Below, piece by piece: positions 54,201 through 64,000 of a stretch of DNA of 64,000 nt (within the stretch, counting starts at the first letter, position 1; every line of letters begins with the position of its first letter). Source of the stretch: Neelides folsomi. Taxonomy: Eukaryota > Arthropoda > Collembola > Neelipleona > Neelidae. Below the pieces are notes generated by a model, which searched no databases, was not told the origin of the DNA, and saw only the letters and a program-made list of their open reading frames with translations. The translations under genes were made by a program, and so were the position numbers. The stretch lies in the NCBI GenBank assembly GCA_034687125.1, contig JAQGBZ010000035.1, positions 186,001 through 250,000 of the forward strand, read 5' to 3'.

Positions 54201-57198
54201 TGCGGGTTCTCTTTCTGTGTGTTAAGGGTATTCGTATTTATATATAAATAGTTATATATGTTATTACTTATTAGTTTTATTACCGGCTGAACAACCTTTT
54301 TGTACAGTTGATATAAATTCAATGGTCTCCTCCACTATCTCCATACAATATCATCGAATTATGTGTAGTTTCATTTTTCAAGCCCCTGTTATTTATTTTT
54401 GTGTATTCCTTACCCATTCCACTAAATATGTACTACGTCTCTTTTGTGAACAGATATAGATTTAATACATTTGAAAAGGCCGCACGCAGAAAACCAGCTA
54501 TGCTACAATGATACATCGATAGCATAAATAATGCACACGTGTACGGTATTTACCAACATGTACATAGGATTGTAAAGGCCTTTGAAGGTATAAAATAATC
54601 TCGAAGGTGGAATAAAAAGAACCTGGGCATATCTTGGAGACTTTGTGAATCGAGGAGAAGTTGGTCGTGAAATTGGAGTTAATAGGTGGTGGAGGTGGAA
54701 TGCATGGATGACTTTGGGAGATTGGGTGATAGAGAGAGGTCAAAGGTGGTGGGCCTGGCAGCATTCTTGGAACTAGGGGCTCTTTCACGCCGGTTATGAC
54801 GGCCCATGAGTAGAAAGTGGGTTTTAATGGACATCACATTGTCCACTCTTTGAGTGTATGAAGTCGGGAGTGACACGGAACGGCCCTGGCTCATTGAAAG
54901 TGATTGAAAGGAGAGTTATTTATTCGTTTGTGCGCCGAAGGCCCCATTGTGGGCCGGGACAAAGGGAATGCGGTAGGGCAGGGTGGTTAGCTATTCACCC
55001 GGCCGGAGAGTCAATCACTAGAGAAGGTGATGATCATCATTCCTCATGAGGGCTCAATAGGCCATAATGGAGAAGCCCATAGGTCATCAGGCACGCAGTG
55101 GCTCACAAAGGAAGAGCCAATTCATGTGACAAGGGCCGCTCCGACAACCCCAGTGGCAGGTATAGTCCGACAACTTTCAATGCCACCGCTGCGAATTGCC
55201 CCTTCATTCTCTCCGACTCAATTAAGACCGAATTTCTCAATTGGCTTCGGATGGGCCCTAGACGTGGAGAAAGGACATGTAATGGTAATGATATGAGAAC
55301 AGCTGCTCCCTCCTCAGGCCCCTCTCCAGCCCCCTTTCAATAATATCCAAATGAAAAATGAGTTTTTCACGGTTTTCGGAAGGAGAAATTTGGGAATTTA
55401 TGATTTCCTCTCTCATCTCTCTGAGATTAACATGTTACAAATGACATGTGGATATATCTGGACCCGAGGAAGGCGATGCGGCAGAGCAGACAAACCCTCA
55501 CCGTATCATGACGTGATGATGATCATGACAGACTAGTAAGCCCCGCACTCACTCACCTTCTAACTAATGTGCTACCTTTGCTCAATATCATATATTTTTT
55601 TATTATTTTATTATATGAGACCCAGCGATGGCGGAGCATGAGAGGGAAACTCCTCCGCGCATCCCTGGCTCAACGAGATGGAGAAAATTGGTCTCCGCCA
55701 CGGTGAGGGCGATTTCTGGAGCAGAGATAATTCTTAAATGTGAATGATTAATTGGGGCTCATTTCCCCCCTTCCCTCGTTAAGATCCAAGATGAACTCGT
55801 CATGCGGCCCAAAGTCCACCTACGGGGCTCGAAGGAGAAGGTGAGGAATGAGGAGTAATTTATTCCCACTTCGCTTGTGTGGCCGCGAGAATTGCAGGGC
55901 GCGAAGGGAGAAGAACCCTTCGGAATCACCCTCAAAGGGAGTAATAATAGATGCGGCGAGACGTCTCAAAGAACTCGGCCCGCCTCCATCAGCTCGCCCT
56001 CAAAGGAGGATTTCGGGGTCAGCCCTCCACCAACAGTCAAAGGATCTGGAGGCACGGGCAAGGCAATTAGAGACCTGCGAGATCCAACGCGTCCTTGTCT
56101 CATTCAGATTACAAGAACCCTCGTCAACCACAATGGAATTGACCGTCATTAATCAACTGCGGAGGCAACGAGTTCCATTGACATCTTCACATCCTCTTCC
56201 TATCCCCCACCATTGGAACTGAGCGGCCTTAATTAGCAAGGCGGCTCTTGCGCCTCAAGACTCGTCATCCTCCCGACACAATTCCTAATCATTTCATTCA
56301 CTCAGCCCCTGCACTACATTTAAGCCCAATTCTTAATTTAACCATTCGTCGTTAGTTAAAAATAATTACCCATTTCCTCTAACATCTCTCCAATGCAATG
56401 TATCAAAATATTTAAATGTAGCTTGAAAGTGCTGCAAGCATGAGATTAAGATCTTTCCCATGGTTTGGTCCAAGTGGAAGTTAAATAAGAAATTTTCCAA
56501 TAAATTCGTGACCCTGACGATGGTAGGGCTATAGGGGCTATAGAAAGGAATAGTACTAAATGAAGTGATAGGGAGATGTCTGGATGATCCCATGGCTCCC
56601 ATCCGGGAGACCCCACCATTATGATTCCATCTTGATTGATATGTAGGGAAAATACGAGTCTTTCAACGGAGAAGACATTAGAGGTATCAGATAGACATTA
56701 GATGGCCAAGGTGTGGTCTATAGTGGATTATTGCGTATTGTTGATGATGAGGGGCCACCCAGGTGACGGGCCGTGTGGGCCACCCAAACGGATCCGAAAA
56801 GGACAAAAACACTAAATAGACGCTAATGAGGTTGTGAGGGCGAGGAATCCTCCGGTTGGGAGTTGGCCAATGCGCTCTCGAGACTCCGCCTGCCTTACAT
56901 GAAGGCGGCCCCACTGCGTAAATTGACCTGTCAAACACGCTAACCTTCCTTCCCTGCCTACCATTCCTGCCTGGTGGACCAGCCGGCGAAGTTCGTCTCC
57001 CTCCCTCTCCGTCCTGAGAAATCTCTCGCAGTCTCCTCACCACCGACCACGTTCCCACACGCCCGACTCTTGCCCAAGAGGAACAACGTGTCATCCTCTG
57101 TGAAATAACCCACCATGCTTCATTGACATTTACAATCCCAACCCGGAAAAGTGGCGTTTGCAGTCATCTCCCGTAGTGAGGAGGAGCCAGTTGGACAA
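45269..57198. other. Gene-free spacer between homeobox genes, second part
   Basis: No supported gene in about 12 kb. Frames such as 49117-49575 (+), 55848-56222 (+) and 56687-57094 (-) overlap others on the opposite strand and match no family. An AT dinucleotide tract lies near 45635-45650 and a CA tract near 53230-53245. A TGATGATCATCA palindrome lies at 55028-55039. The region joins two developmental regulators and is the natural place for their enhancers, but sequence from one species cannot show this. Confidence 0.45.
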
Positions 57199-58928
57199 AT
57201 GTGTGAGGCAAAAATGGAGCCGGAGTCTCCCGACAGTGACCCTGTGGAGAAAAACCCGGGCCGAACGGACCCCGATCCTCTCACCCCTCTGAGTCATGAT
57301 GACATGTCATCAGATGACCTGATAAGTGTCGGAGGATCTCCCAGCCCCTCCCTCACCTCTCCTGACATCCACTCGAGAAACATCGACGACTCACATTCAG
57401 AAGACGAATACTTTCGTCCCTTAAAGAAGCTCAGAATGCTTAAGGTAAGCTTCAATCTCATTCTTAATTTAACTTAATTTCAAAATCCATTCATTTAATT
57501 GGGTTAGGGTTTCCACACATTCGAGCTAAATATTGAAAGAGTATGATTTAACCTAGAAATGATAAAAAGTACGAAATGCTATGAGCGAATTCCGACCTCG
57601 CAACCGTGACTACCCGGGTCACTGCTCTACCAATTGAGCTATCATAGGATCGCACTGATTATCATTCTCATTTTATTCTACTTCACTTGTTCCTCTTATC
57701 TGTCTTTCTGGGGTCTTGGGTCATTCAAATGTCTCTAGTATTATTTCCATAGGGGCGTATAGCTTCTCCCTATCAATGGACATTTCAAGCACACCGATAT
57801 GCGCCCACAATATCTATGAAGAGTTTACTGCTGTTGAGTCAATACATGAAGTCGATTAAACTTATTTGAGTAATCCACTCGTTATTTGAGATATAAAGCT
57901 TGGGAGTGATGATAGGATGTCTATTATATCCGATCCTCCCTCCACTCACCATTAACATTTTTTACCTTTTCTCACGCGGCGATGAGGCGGATTGAAAGGA
58001 ATAAATGATCCTTTCATTTCGAGCTGATTAAGTCAATCATTTGTGGTTAATTTGAAAGATTACGGGACTCGAAAGAACGAGTTTAAATATTTAGACTCGT
58101 TCCAATGCGCACACAATAAGGAAAATGAGCGACTTCTTATTAAACTGAGGAAAATCTGGGATTGACTTATTGGTTGCCAAATGAATTTTGGGTTTTTAGG
58201 TCAATTTGTAGCAAGATTTGGCCATCGTTTCCATAAATGCGCTAAACGGTTGAAACTAGTCAGTTAATATTCAGATGTTGAGAAATTAATGATGCCCGGG
58301 GATGATGGATTTTAAAGTCCCATTGATCATTTGTCTTCCAGATTGAAATAATAATAATCCAATTGGGCATTTTAAGTAACTCCAAAGGGGGAAGAAAATG
58401 ACTTTCATTTTGATAACAAATATTCAACCTCTTAAGAGCAAACTACCCATTTCCCTTTATGTCCATCACACGAATTCCTTTTCTACTTTGCTAATCATTT
58501 TTTATTGTTGGTTTACTTTCTATCAAATAATTCCCAGTGGTTTAATAAAACATAACTTGGGATATTTGATACTTTAGAGGAAAAAACTTTATCCTGGCTT
58601 AAAATCATTCAACATTTTTATAAAAATGGGTAAAAAAAACATTTGGTAAATCTAACTTGAACAATTTCTTAGGTTGAGGCCGGGTCAGGTCAAGGACCAG
58701 CAGGAGTGAAGTCGTTTTCCATAACTGATATCCTAAGTCACAAGCCTCATCACATCAAGGGTTCGAAGACCCTTGACACGAACCACCAACAAAAGATTGT
58801 TCGCCCCTGGGACCCACAAAGTAAGAGCAATGGGCGAAGAAACTCCTCCGATTCATCTCCATTAGACGCCCTTTTCCAAATGACTTCGAAGACTTTCGAG
58901 GGTCTCAACGGCCATCATGAGAATTCAG
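57199..58928 (+). CDS. Lbx: LBX/ladybird homeobox gene, 5' coding exons only
   Basis: Two exons are visible: 57199-57444 (82 codons) and 58673-58928 (residues 83-167 plus one base). The second ends at a GT donor (CAG|GTAATT), so the reading frame is incomplete. The N-terminus is acidic and Ser/Pro-rich. FSITDILSHKP (residues 97-107) matches the LBX FSIEDILNKP eh1-type motif that binds Groucho. SPLDALFQMTSKTFEGL (residues 144-160) matches the LBX block SPLCALEELASKTFKGL upstream of the homeodomain. Ladybird factors specify muscle, heart and neural subtypes. No homeodomain was found between 58929 and the right edge, so that exon probably lies outside the window. The same-strand Tlx/C15 gene 20 kb upstream supports the assignment. 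The start is the first ATG of the frame (MCEAKMEPES); Met6 is an alternative. Confidence 0.85.
57445..58672 (+). other. Intron 1 of Lbx
   Basis: Begins GTAAGC and ends TTTCTTAG, 1.2 kb. It contains a tRNA-like sequence on the opposite strand at 57578-57648. No other feature recognised. Confidence 0.75.
57578..57648 (-). tRNA. Degenerate tRNA-like sequence (tRNA pseudogene or SINE head)
   Basis: The minus strand starts CCTATGATAGCTCAATTGG. The A box TAGCTCAATTGG is intact, and the D arm GCTC/GAGC pairs. The anticodon stem GTGAC/GTCAC encloses the 7-base loop CCGGGTA, so GGG (proline) would be the formal anticodon, although position 33 is C instead of the usual U. The T arm (GCGAG, GTCGGAA, TTCGC) lacks a proper TTC loop, so the B box is damaged. 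The acceptor stem pairs 6 of 7. This is more likely a pseudogene or a tRNA-derived SINE promoter than a working tRNA. Confidence 0.5.
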
Positions 58929-61900
58929 GTAATTTGAATGTCTCCTTAGAGAACAATAAGTCCTGTGCTCGAATTGCCTCCACTTTATATAAAAGTAAAA
59001 CCCATGGTCTTATTGAGGGCTTCCAAATAATGTAAGTATAGTCGGACAATGGACAATTTGATAATACTTTTCCATTTGAACCCGAGCATCTGCTGGATAG
59101 AACATTGAGATTGCATTGCGCGGGAATCAATTAAGGGATAAGACCCATGCAATGTGGAATCATTGAGATGGATTCTTCTCTCACCTGACGCTGAGCTCGT
59201 GAACACACGCTCCGCGATTTCTCATCATTGTAGATTCGCACGGGGCAGAAGAAGGCTCTTTATTGAGTTGTCTCAAAATGTTCCGCTCGGTTATTTAAAT
59301 TGTAAGGAGAATTGAAGGTTTTCATTTCGGGTTTGTCAGCGAGGCGGATTTGAGTCTTCTCCTCCCCACGCCGCTTTCCGAGGATCATTCGAGGCCTCGA
59401 TTGTCTTTCCCGGCAGCCAATTCATTTCGCCTCCATTTAGACTCTTTATAAACTTCCACTAGCCTCACGTTGAAAAGATCCAAATTTCGCCAAGGATGAA
59501 ATGAGCACAATTGCAGAAAATCATTATCTTGGAAGTGAAATGAATTTAGGTATAATGGAAAAGATTGAGGGAAACGAAGTGAACCAACTTTTTACAACTT
59601 TTGGAGGGAATGTTGTTATTGAAAGAGGGTTTGTTTGTACAACCCGGGATTTGTTGTCCGAACAAATAAAGGGCGGCAGTTGTGGGCTGTGAGTGGTAAT
59701 CGATGATTATCGCCTATAAAATCTTGAGGTTTGAGGTTCATGGGAATTTGTGCGTGATTCTTGGGCATTTTGAGAATACTCGCGTGTGAAGAGAGAGAAA
59801 TAAATATCACTTCTCTTTCCACTGGCCGGAGGTGGAGTTCTACGAACTCAAAGGCCATCTTTTCCAAACCTCGACGTCGGTTTAGCTGAGGGATTGGCAT
59901 GTGCCGATTAATCACGCCAAACTTGACACCGATGCTCCTCACAAATGCGAATCTCATTCTTTGCCAGCAATTTGAGTTTCCGCAGCTTTTCCGCTCTTAA
60001 TTCAATATAAGATGCTTAATAGGGTGCAGAGATTCTTCAGGGTGTTTGGAGATAGAGATACTTATGAGCTCTTCACTTGGGCTAGATGCTTGAACGATAT
60101 AGCAATTATCTATATTTGTAGCCCATTAGAACTTAGAGGTTTCTCCACTCACGCGTGGTTTAAACCTGCCATGTTCCTTCAAAGAGGATATAGGACTTTA
60201 TAAAAGTCAGGCACAGGAGCCCTGGATATAAGAAGGAGGAAAGAGATGGTGTATTTATAAGATCGTGAGATGTAAAAGAGGAGATGATGGAGAGCCGCCA
60301 TTGATGCGGGCATTTCCTCCTCTCGGCAAATTACTTGATTTAAAATAAGTCTCATTAAAGTGTTTCTCTCTTGAGAGCTCGAGACTTGTGATGACAGAGA
60401 ATTGAGCGCCAGCTGTTCCGAGTTAACATTTACTGCGATGAACGTGAACATGTTGACGGCACTGTTTCCGTCTCTTATTAGAATAGTTTCATGTATAGGG
60501 AGTCTGGGAGAGGAACTTCCCATGATGCAGATAAGTGTGTCCATACACTCTGGCGTAATAAACCCTCTGAGTAGTTGTGAGGGCAAATAAGTGAGTGAGA
60601 TGGAAGTGATCCAATGTGTCATTGATGCCATGAAATCGCAAATCCCCCTCCCACATGCCACCACACATATGTGTGGACGAGGTCTAAAGACCTCCTGCTA
60701 TAACCCACTCGTTGGGCCAATGTTGGTAGTTAGCTCAAGATATTCGATTACCATACGTCTCCTCGGCACGTGTACCAGTGTACTGTTTGCTGTACAGTGT
60801 GTGTGTGTGTGTGGAGGCGGTGCGTTTGAAGGGGATTGTGTGTGCGAGATCCAGATTTCGCAAGGGGCTCACGTAGAGGTGGAGCGATAAAGGAGATGAT
60901 TATCATCTAGCGGAGGTGGGGGAGACATTCTGGTTGTTTGTGGGCCCCGAGACCCGAGTGCCTAGTCGAGTGTCTAAAATCGTCTCCTGGAACCATTTGT
61001 CACGAAGCCGTGGTGAATCGAGAAAACTTTCAACCACCCCACCACACACTCGAAGGATCCCGAATATATATGGCTCCTCGGTTCCCGAATTCCAATTACA
61101 ATTGGAATTTATATTTCCCTCCCCATTTGCCTTTACGAGGAACCGTTTATCCCAATATTGACTTTTTCCACCTCGTTGGGCATTCTCTCATCATGAGACG
61201 AGATTCGGTTCTATTGATTCCGCCATTCGATCCGTGGAATACTTTCAAATCCCCTCCTTCCCATTCGGAAATTTGATCGAATTCCTCAGTTTCGATGATA
61301 AAACTCCTCCCGCCAATTCCCAGCTGCCCTACACATCCTAAATGCATACAAATAGCAGCGACCAAATGAGTCGGAACCAATTTTGAACCCGGTTGGTGAT
61401 AATTAAGATCGGGCTCCATTCGGCAATGCAAACTGCTCTTCAATATTCGATAATATCTCCCCATATAAGCCATTTTCTTTCGTTGTTAATATCCCATGTT
61501 GGCATTGTTTCATTATTCATGACCAGAATTTTTAGCTTATTTTAGCCCAACACGCATCTTGTTTGTCTCGTGCGATAGCTAAGTTGGGGTTTTTGAATGT
61601 GCACCAGCGGGAAATGGTGGGAAATGAAGTATCGTCCCCATCTAATATATTTCATACCTGGGAAGAGTGTCTAGGAGCTCTTGGGAGTTATTATGTATAG
61701 GTAGTCATTAGTGGGGGGAGAGTCTCCTCTTTGCGTATTAATGGACTCGATAGGAGAACCCGCCTCCTGATGATAGTTTGACATCCTCAATCGTGGGTCC
61801 GCCATTCCATTCGTTAGCATTCATGAGTCATTAATGAGGGCCGAGGATTTAATTGCCTCATTGTTGGCCGTGACAGGGAACGTTGAATCTGAAGGAGCTC

Positions 61901-64000
61901 TCATGACCACCACCGCGGCTCTTCCCATCCACCACCCATTATTACACATTATGTATTTATATGGTAAGTGGTGGTGGGGATTGGCGAAGTTTTAATATCG
62001 CGCATTTGCCTGGTAATCCGCGTTAATAAAACGGGCGATGTATTTTTATGACGGGCTATTGGAGGGTTCGGGGCGGATTAATCGGGGGACGCGCTCAACC
62101 CTCCCGTGTTCATTGGAGAGACGAGATTAAAAATAAGTGGAGAAATGCCTGAGATGCAAAGAGCCGTTAATGATACATGATTCCGGGAGAACATGACATC
62201 TATTACTGTCTTTTTTTCCTCATTTGATTCCGTCCTTGGCCATTAAGTTGAGTTGGAGGGAGTTGATGATGTGTATTTACATAAACATATTGTTCGCCTC
62301 TGATTTGCGCCTCCCTCGTTCTCCTCTCATTAGACCCTCCTCTCGTTCCCCCACAAAGGATCACAATTACAATCAACTTTATTTGACTCTGCCGCCTTGT
62401 TAATGAATTTTTGACACCAGGAAAGTAATTGTACTTTGCCGATTCACCACTTCCTCGCTCCACGAGATCCCCCATTTAACATGCGGCCAGAGAGGGACGT
62501 CGTGCCCATGCTGGTTCTCAAGGAACCATAACACTTCATATAAACCTCTTTCCGCCATGTCGGATGCATAAATTTCCATATTCATTCCCTCCTTTTTGCA
62601 AGGTGGGGAGGGAGCATTTAGGGAGTTTCTTTCATTCGGAGGATTATGCATTGAAGGGGGCGTTCGTGTGGAAATGAAATCCTATAAACATGATTTCACT
62701 TTCCACCCTATTAATTTCCTCGGGAGGGCGGAGGGCATTCCGGAGTTCTCGTTAGTACTTTATAGACCTCCCGGTCTATTTATGGGCCTCTGTTTAATCA
62801 ATTAGGGGCCTCCTGCCCCCTTCCCCATCGGGGAATGAATCCTGGATTCGGAAATCGATACGCAGTTCCTTCTGCCCACCTCTCTTGGGGGCCACGAGAG
62901 GAAACTCGAACGACCTGAAGGTGAGTAATGAGTCTCGGTGAGAGTTACTGTCAACTCTAAACGAAATGACTCCTTCCCATGTTATTCCAAGGGGGAAACG
63001 GGGAGAGGCAAACAATGAGCTAATTCACTTACACACAAACGCCAAGAAGTCTCTGAACTCTCCACGTTGTGGGCTCTTCAAGAGGGTATTTATGGGATCT
63101 CCTCTCCAACCTCTCCAATGAGGAACAAATGAATCGTTTAGAGAAGGATAAATAAGTTCCTTGAGAGCTTCTCTTGGGAAGCTTCTTCCTTGCTTTTCCG
63201 GTGGCGGGGAGCGGAATGAATAAAAATGTCATCAAGTGGGAGTCGTAAAGGAGGTTCCTCAAGAACCCTGGGACAAAGAGACCCTTATCTCGCCACAACC
63301 TCAACACAGCCCATTCCAATGTGGGGAATAAATGTGCGGACCACGCACACGTCCACAGACACAACTTGGGTCTTTGGGATGGATGACGATCATCTCTCGT
63401 CGGTGGCTCACCTTGTCTGCAGGGGGACCTCGGGGATTTGTCCTGATGAGAAGGACAAACGCAATCAAAGTGTCGGAAGTGAGGAGAAATATTTCTCAAT
63501 TCGGCCCACACTGTGAGCTGGGGGGAATCACCGACCCTTTCCTCAATGAACGGGGGAAATTCAGATTGATTTCTCCTCATTTCTCCTCCTCATCCTCCAT
63601 TCTCCTCACGCGGTGTTTAATGGCGAGGTTTGGACGGCGGCCTTTGACTCCCTCCGCTTCACCTCTTATAACTCCTCTCTTGACTCGTCGAGTCAAAATA
63701 ATTGAAGCCCCGAGGTGAGGAGGTTGATAAGCAAGCGTTTAGCGTCTCATTTCTCTCACCGCCGGCTCTCTCCTTTAATCCCCCTCATTTAATTGAGTAG
63801 AAATAGAAGTCTCCTTAACTTCAATCCCTGTGCCCTTTCATTTATCCCGACACCTGGCACTCGGCCGATTCTGGCCAAGTGGATTTCAATGATCTCATCG
63901 CAGGATTTATGGGCGTGATTAAGTATGTATCTTACTGTGTGTAGCTTCTCATTACAAGTGCAATTTAGCAGGATGTCAAAGAGGTCTTACATGGTATTTC
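58929..64000. other. Presumed Lbx intron 2 / downstream region, no supported exon
   Basis: No homeodomain sequence on either strand. The longest frame is 63029-63580 (-), 183 codons, rich in Arg, Ser and Pro and without a family I recognise; the opposite strand is open over much of the same span. A TG repeat lies at 60799-60813 and a palindrome AGATGATTATCATCT at 60894-60908. If the Lbx model is right, this 5 kb is intronic. Confidence 0.4.

Noticed and set aside
63029-63580. 183-codon open frame on the minus strand
   Set aside because: No recognisable family, biased Arg/Ser/Pro composition, and open frames on the opposite strand over much of the same span; likely a composition effect.

Overview
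This window is eukaryotic nuclear DNA, most likely from an arthropod; a small crustacean such as a copepod would fit, but the species cannot be fixed from sequence alone. The genes are multi-exon, with GT-AG introns mostly of about 50-130 bp. The recognisable proteins are an NCKAP1/Hem subunit, a GDP-fucose transporter, ALKBH7 and two NK-type homeodomain proteins. TA-flanked inverted-repeat elements of Tc1/mariner type are scattered between them.

Layout. 1-13.7 kb holds no gene I can support; it contains an inverted-repeat element (2832-3517), a strong hairpin (7369-7406) and a few weak ORFs. 13.7-26.0 kb is an AT-rich, compact block of four genes: ALKBH7 (+, 5 exons), an unrecognised 392-residue protein with a C-terminal hydrophobic segment (+, 5 exons), NCKAP1/Hem (-, 22 exons, 1117 residues) and the Golgi GDP-fucose transporter SLC35C1/Gfr (+, 7 exons). 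The last two are divergent, with 575 bp between start codons. For all four, the exon sums keep the reading frame from start to stop.

26.0-64.0 kb is a sparse developmental landscape with two NK-cluster homeobox genes in the same orientation. A TLX/C15 (clawless) orthologue is complete in three exons (33543-36994). The first two coding exons of an LBX/ladybird orthologue lie at 57199-58928; its homeodomain exon was not found and probably lies beyond the right edge. About 20 kb without a recognisable gene separates them. Tlx-Lbx adjacency is a remnant of the ancestral NK homeobox cluster, also present in Drosophila (lbl-lbe-C15) and vertebrates.

The first group of genes has housekeeping roles: mitochondrial AlkB dioxygenase, WAVE complex and Golgi fucosylation. 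The second encodes Groucho-type repressors, both with an eh1-like motif. I see no operon, CRISPR array, rRNA or phage. The items most worth following up are the conserved homeobox pair, the exon-like reading frame inside the 2.8-3.5 kb inverted-repeat element, the mariner deletion derivative that keeps the last codons of a transposase-like frame, the unrecognised gene at 15.5-17.1 kb, and the alternative 3' end of the fucose transporter.
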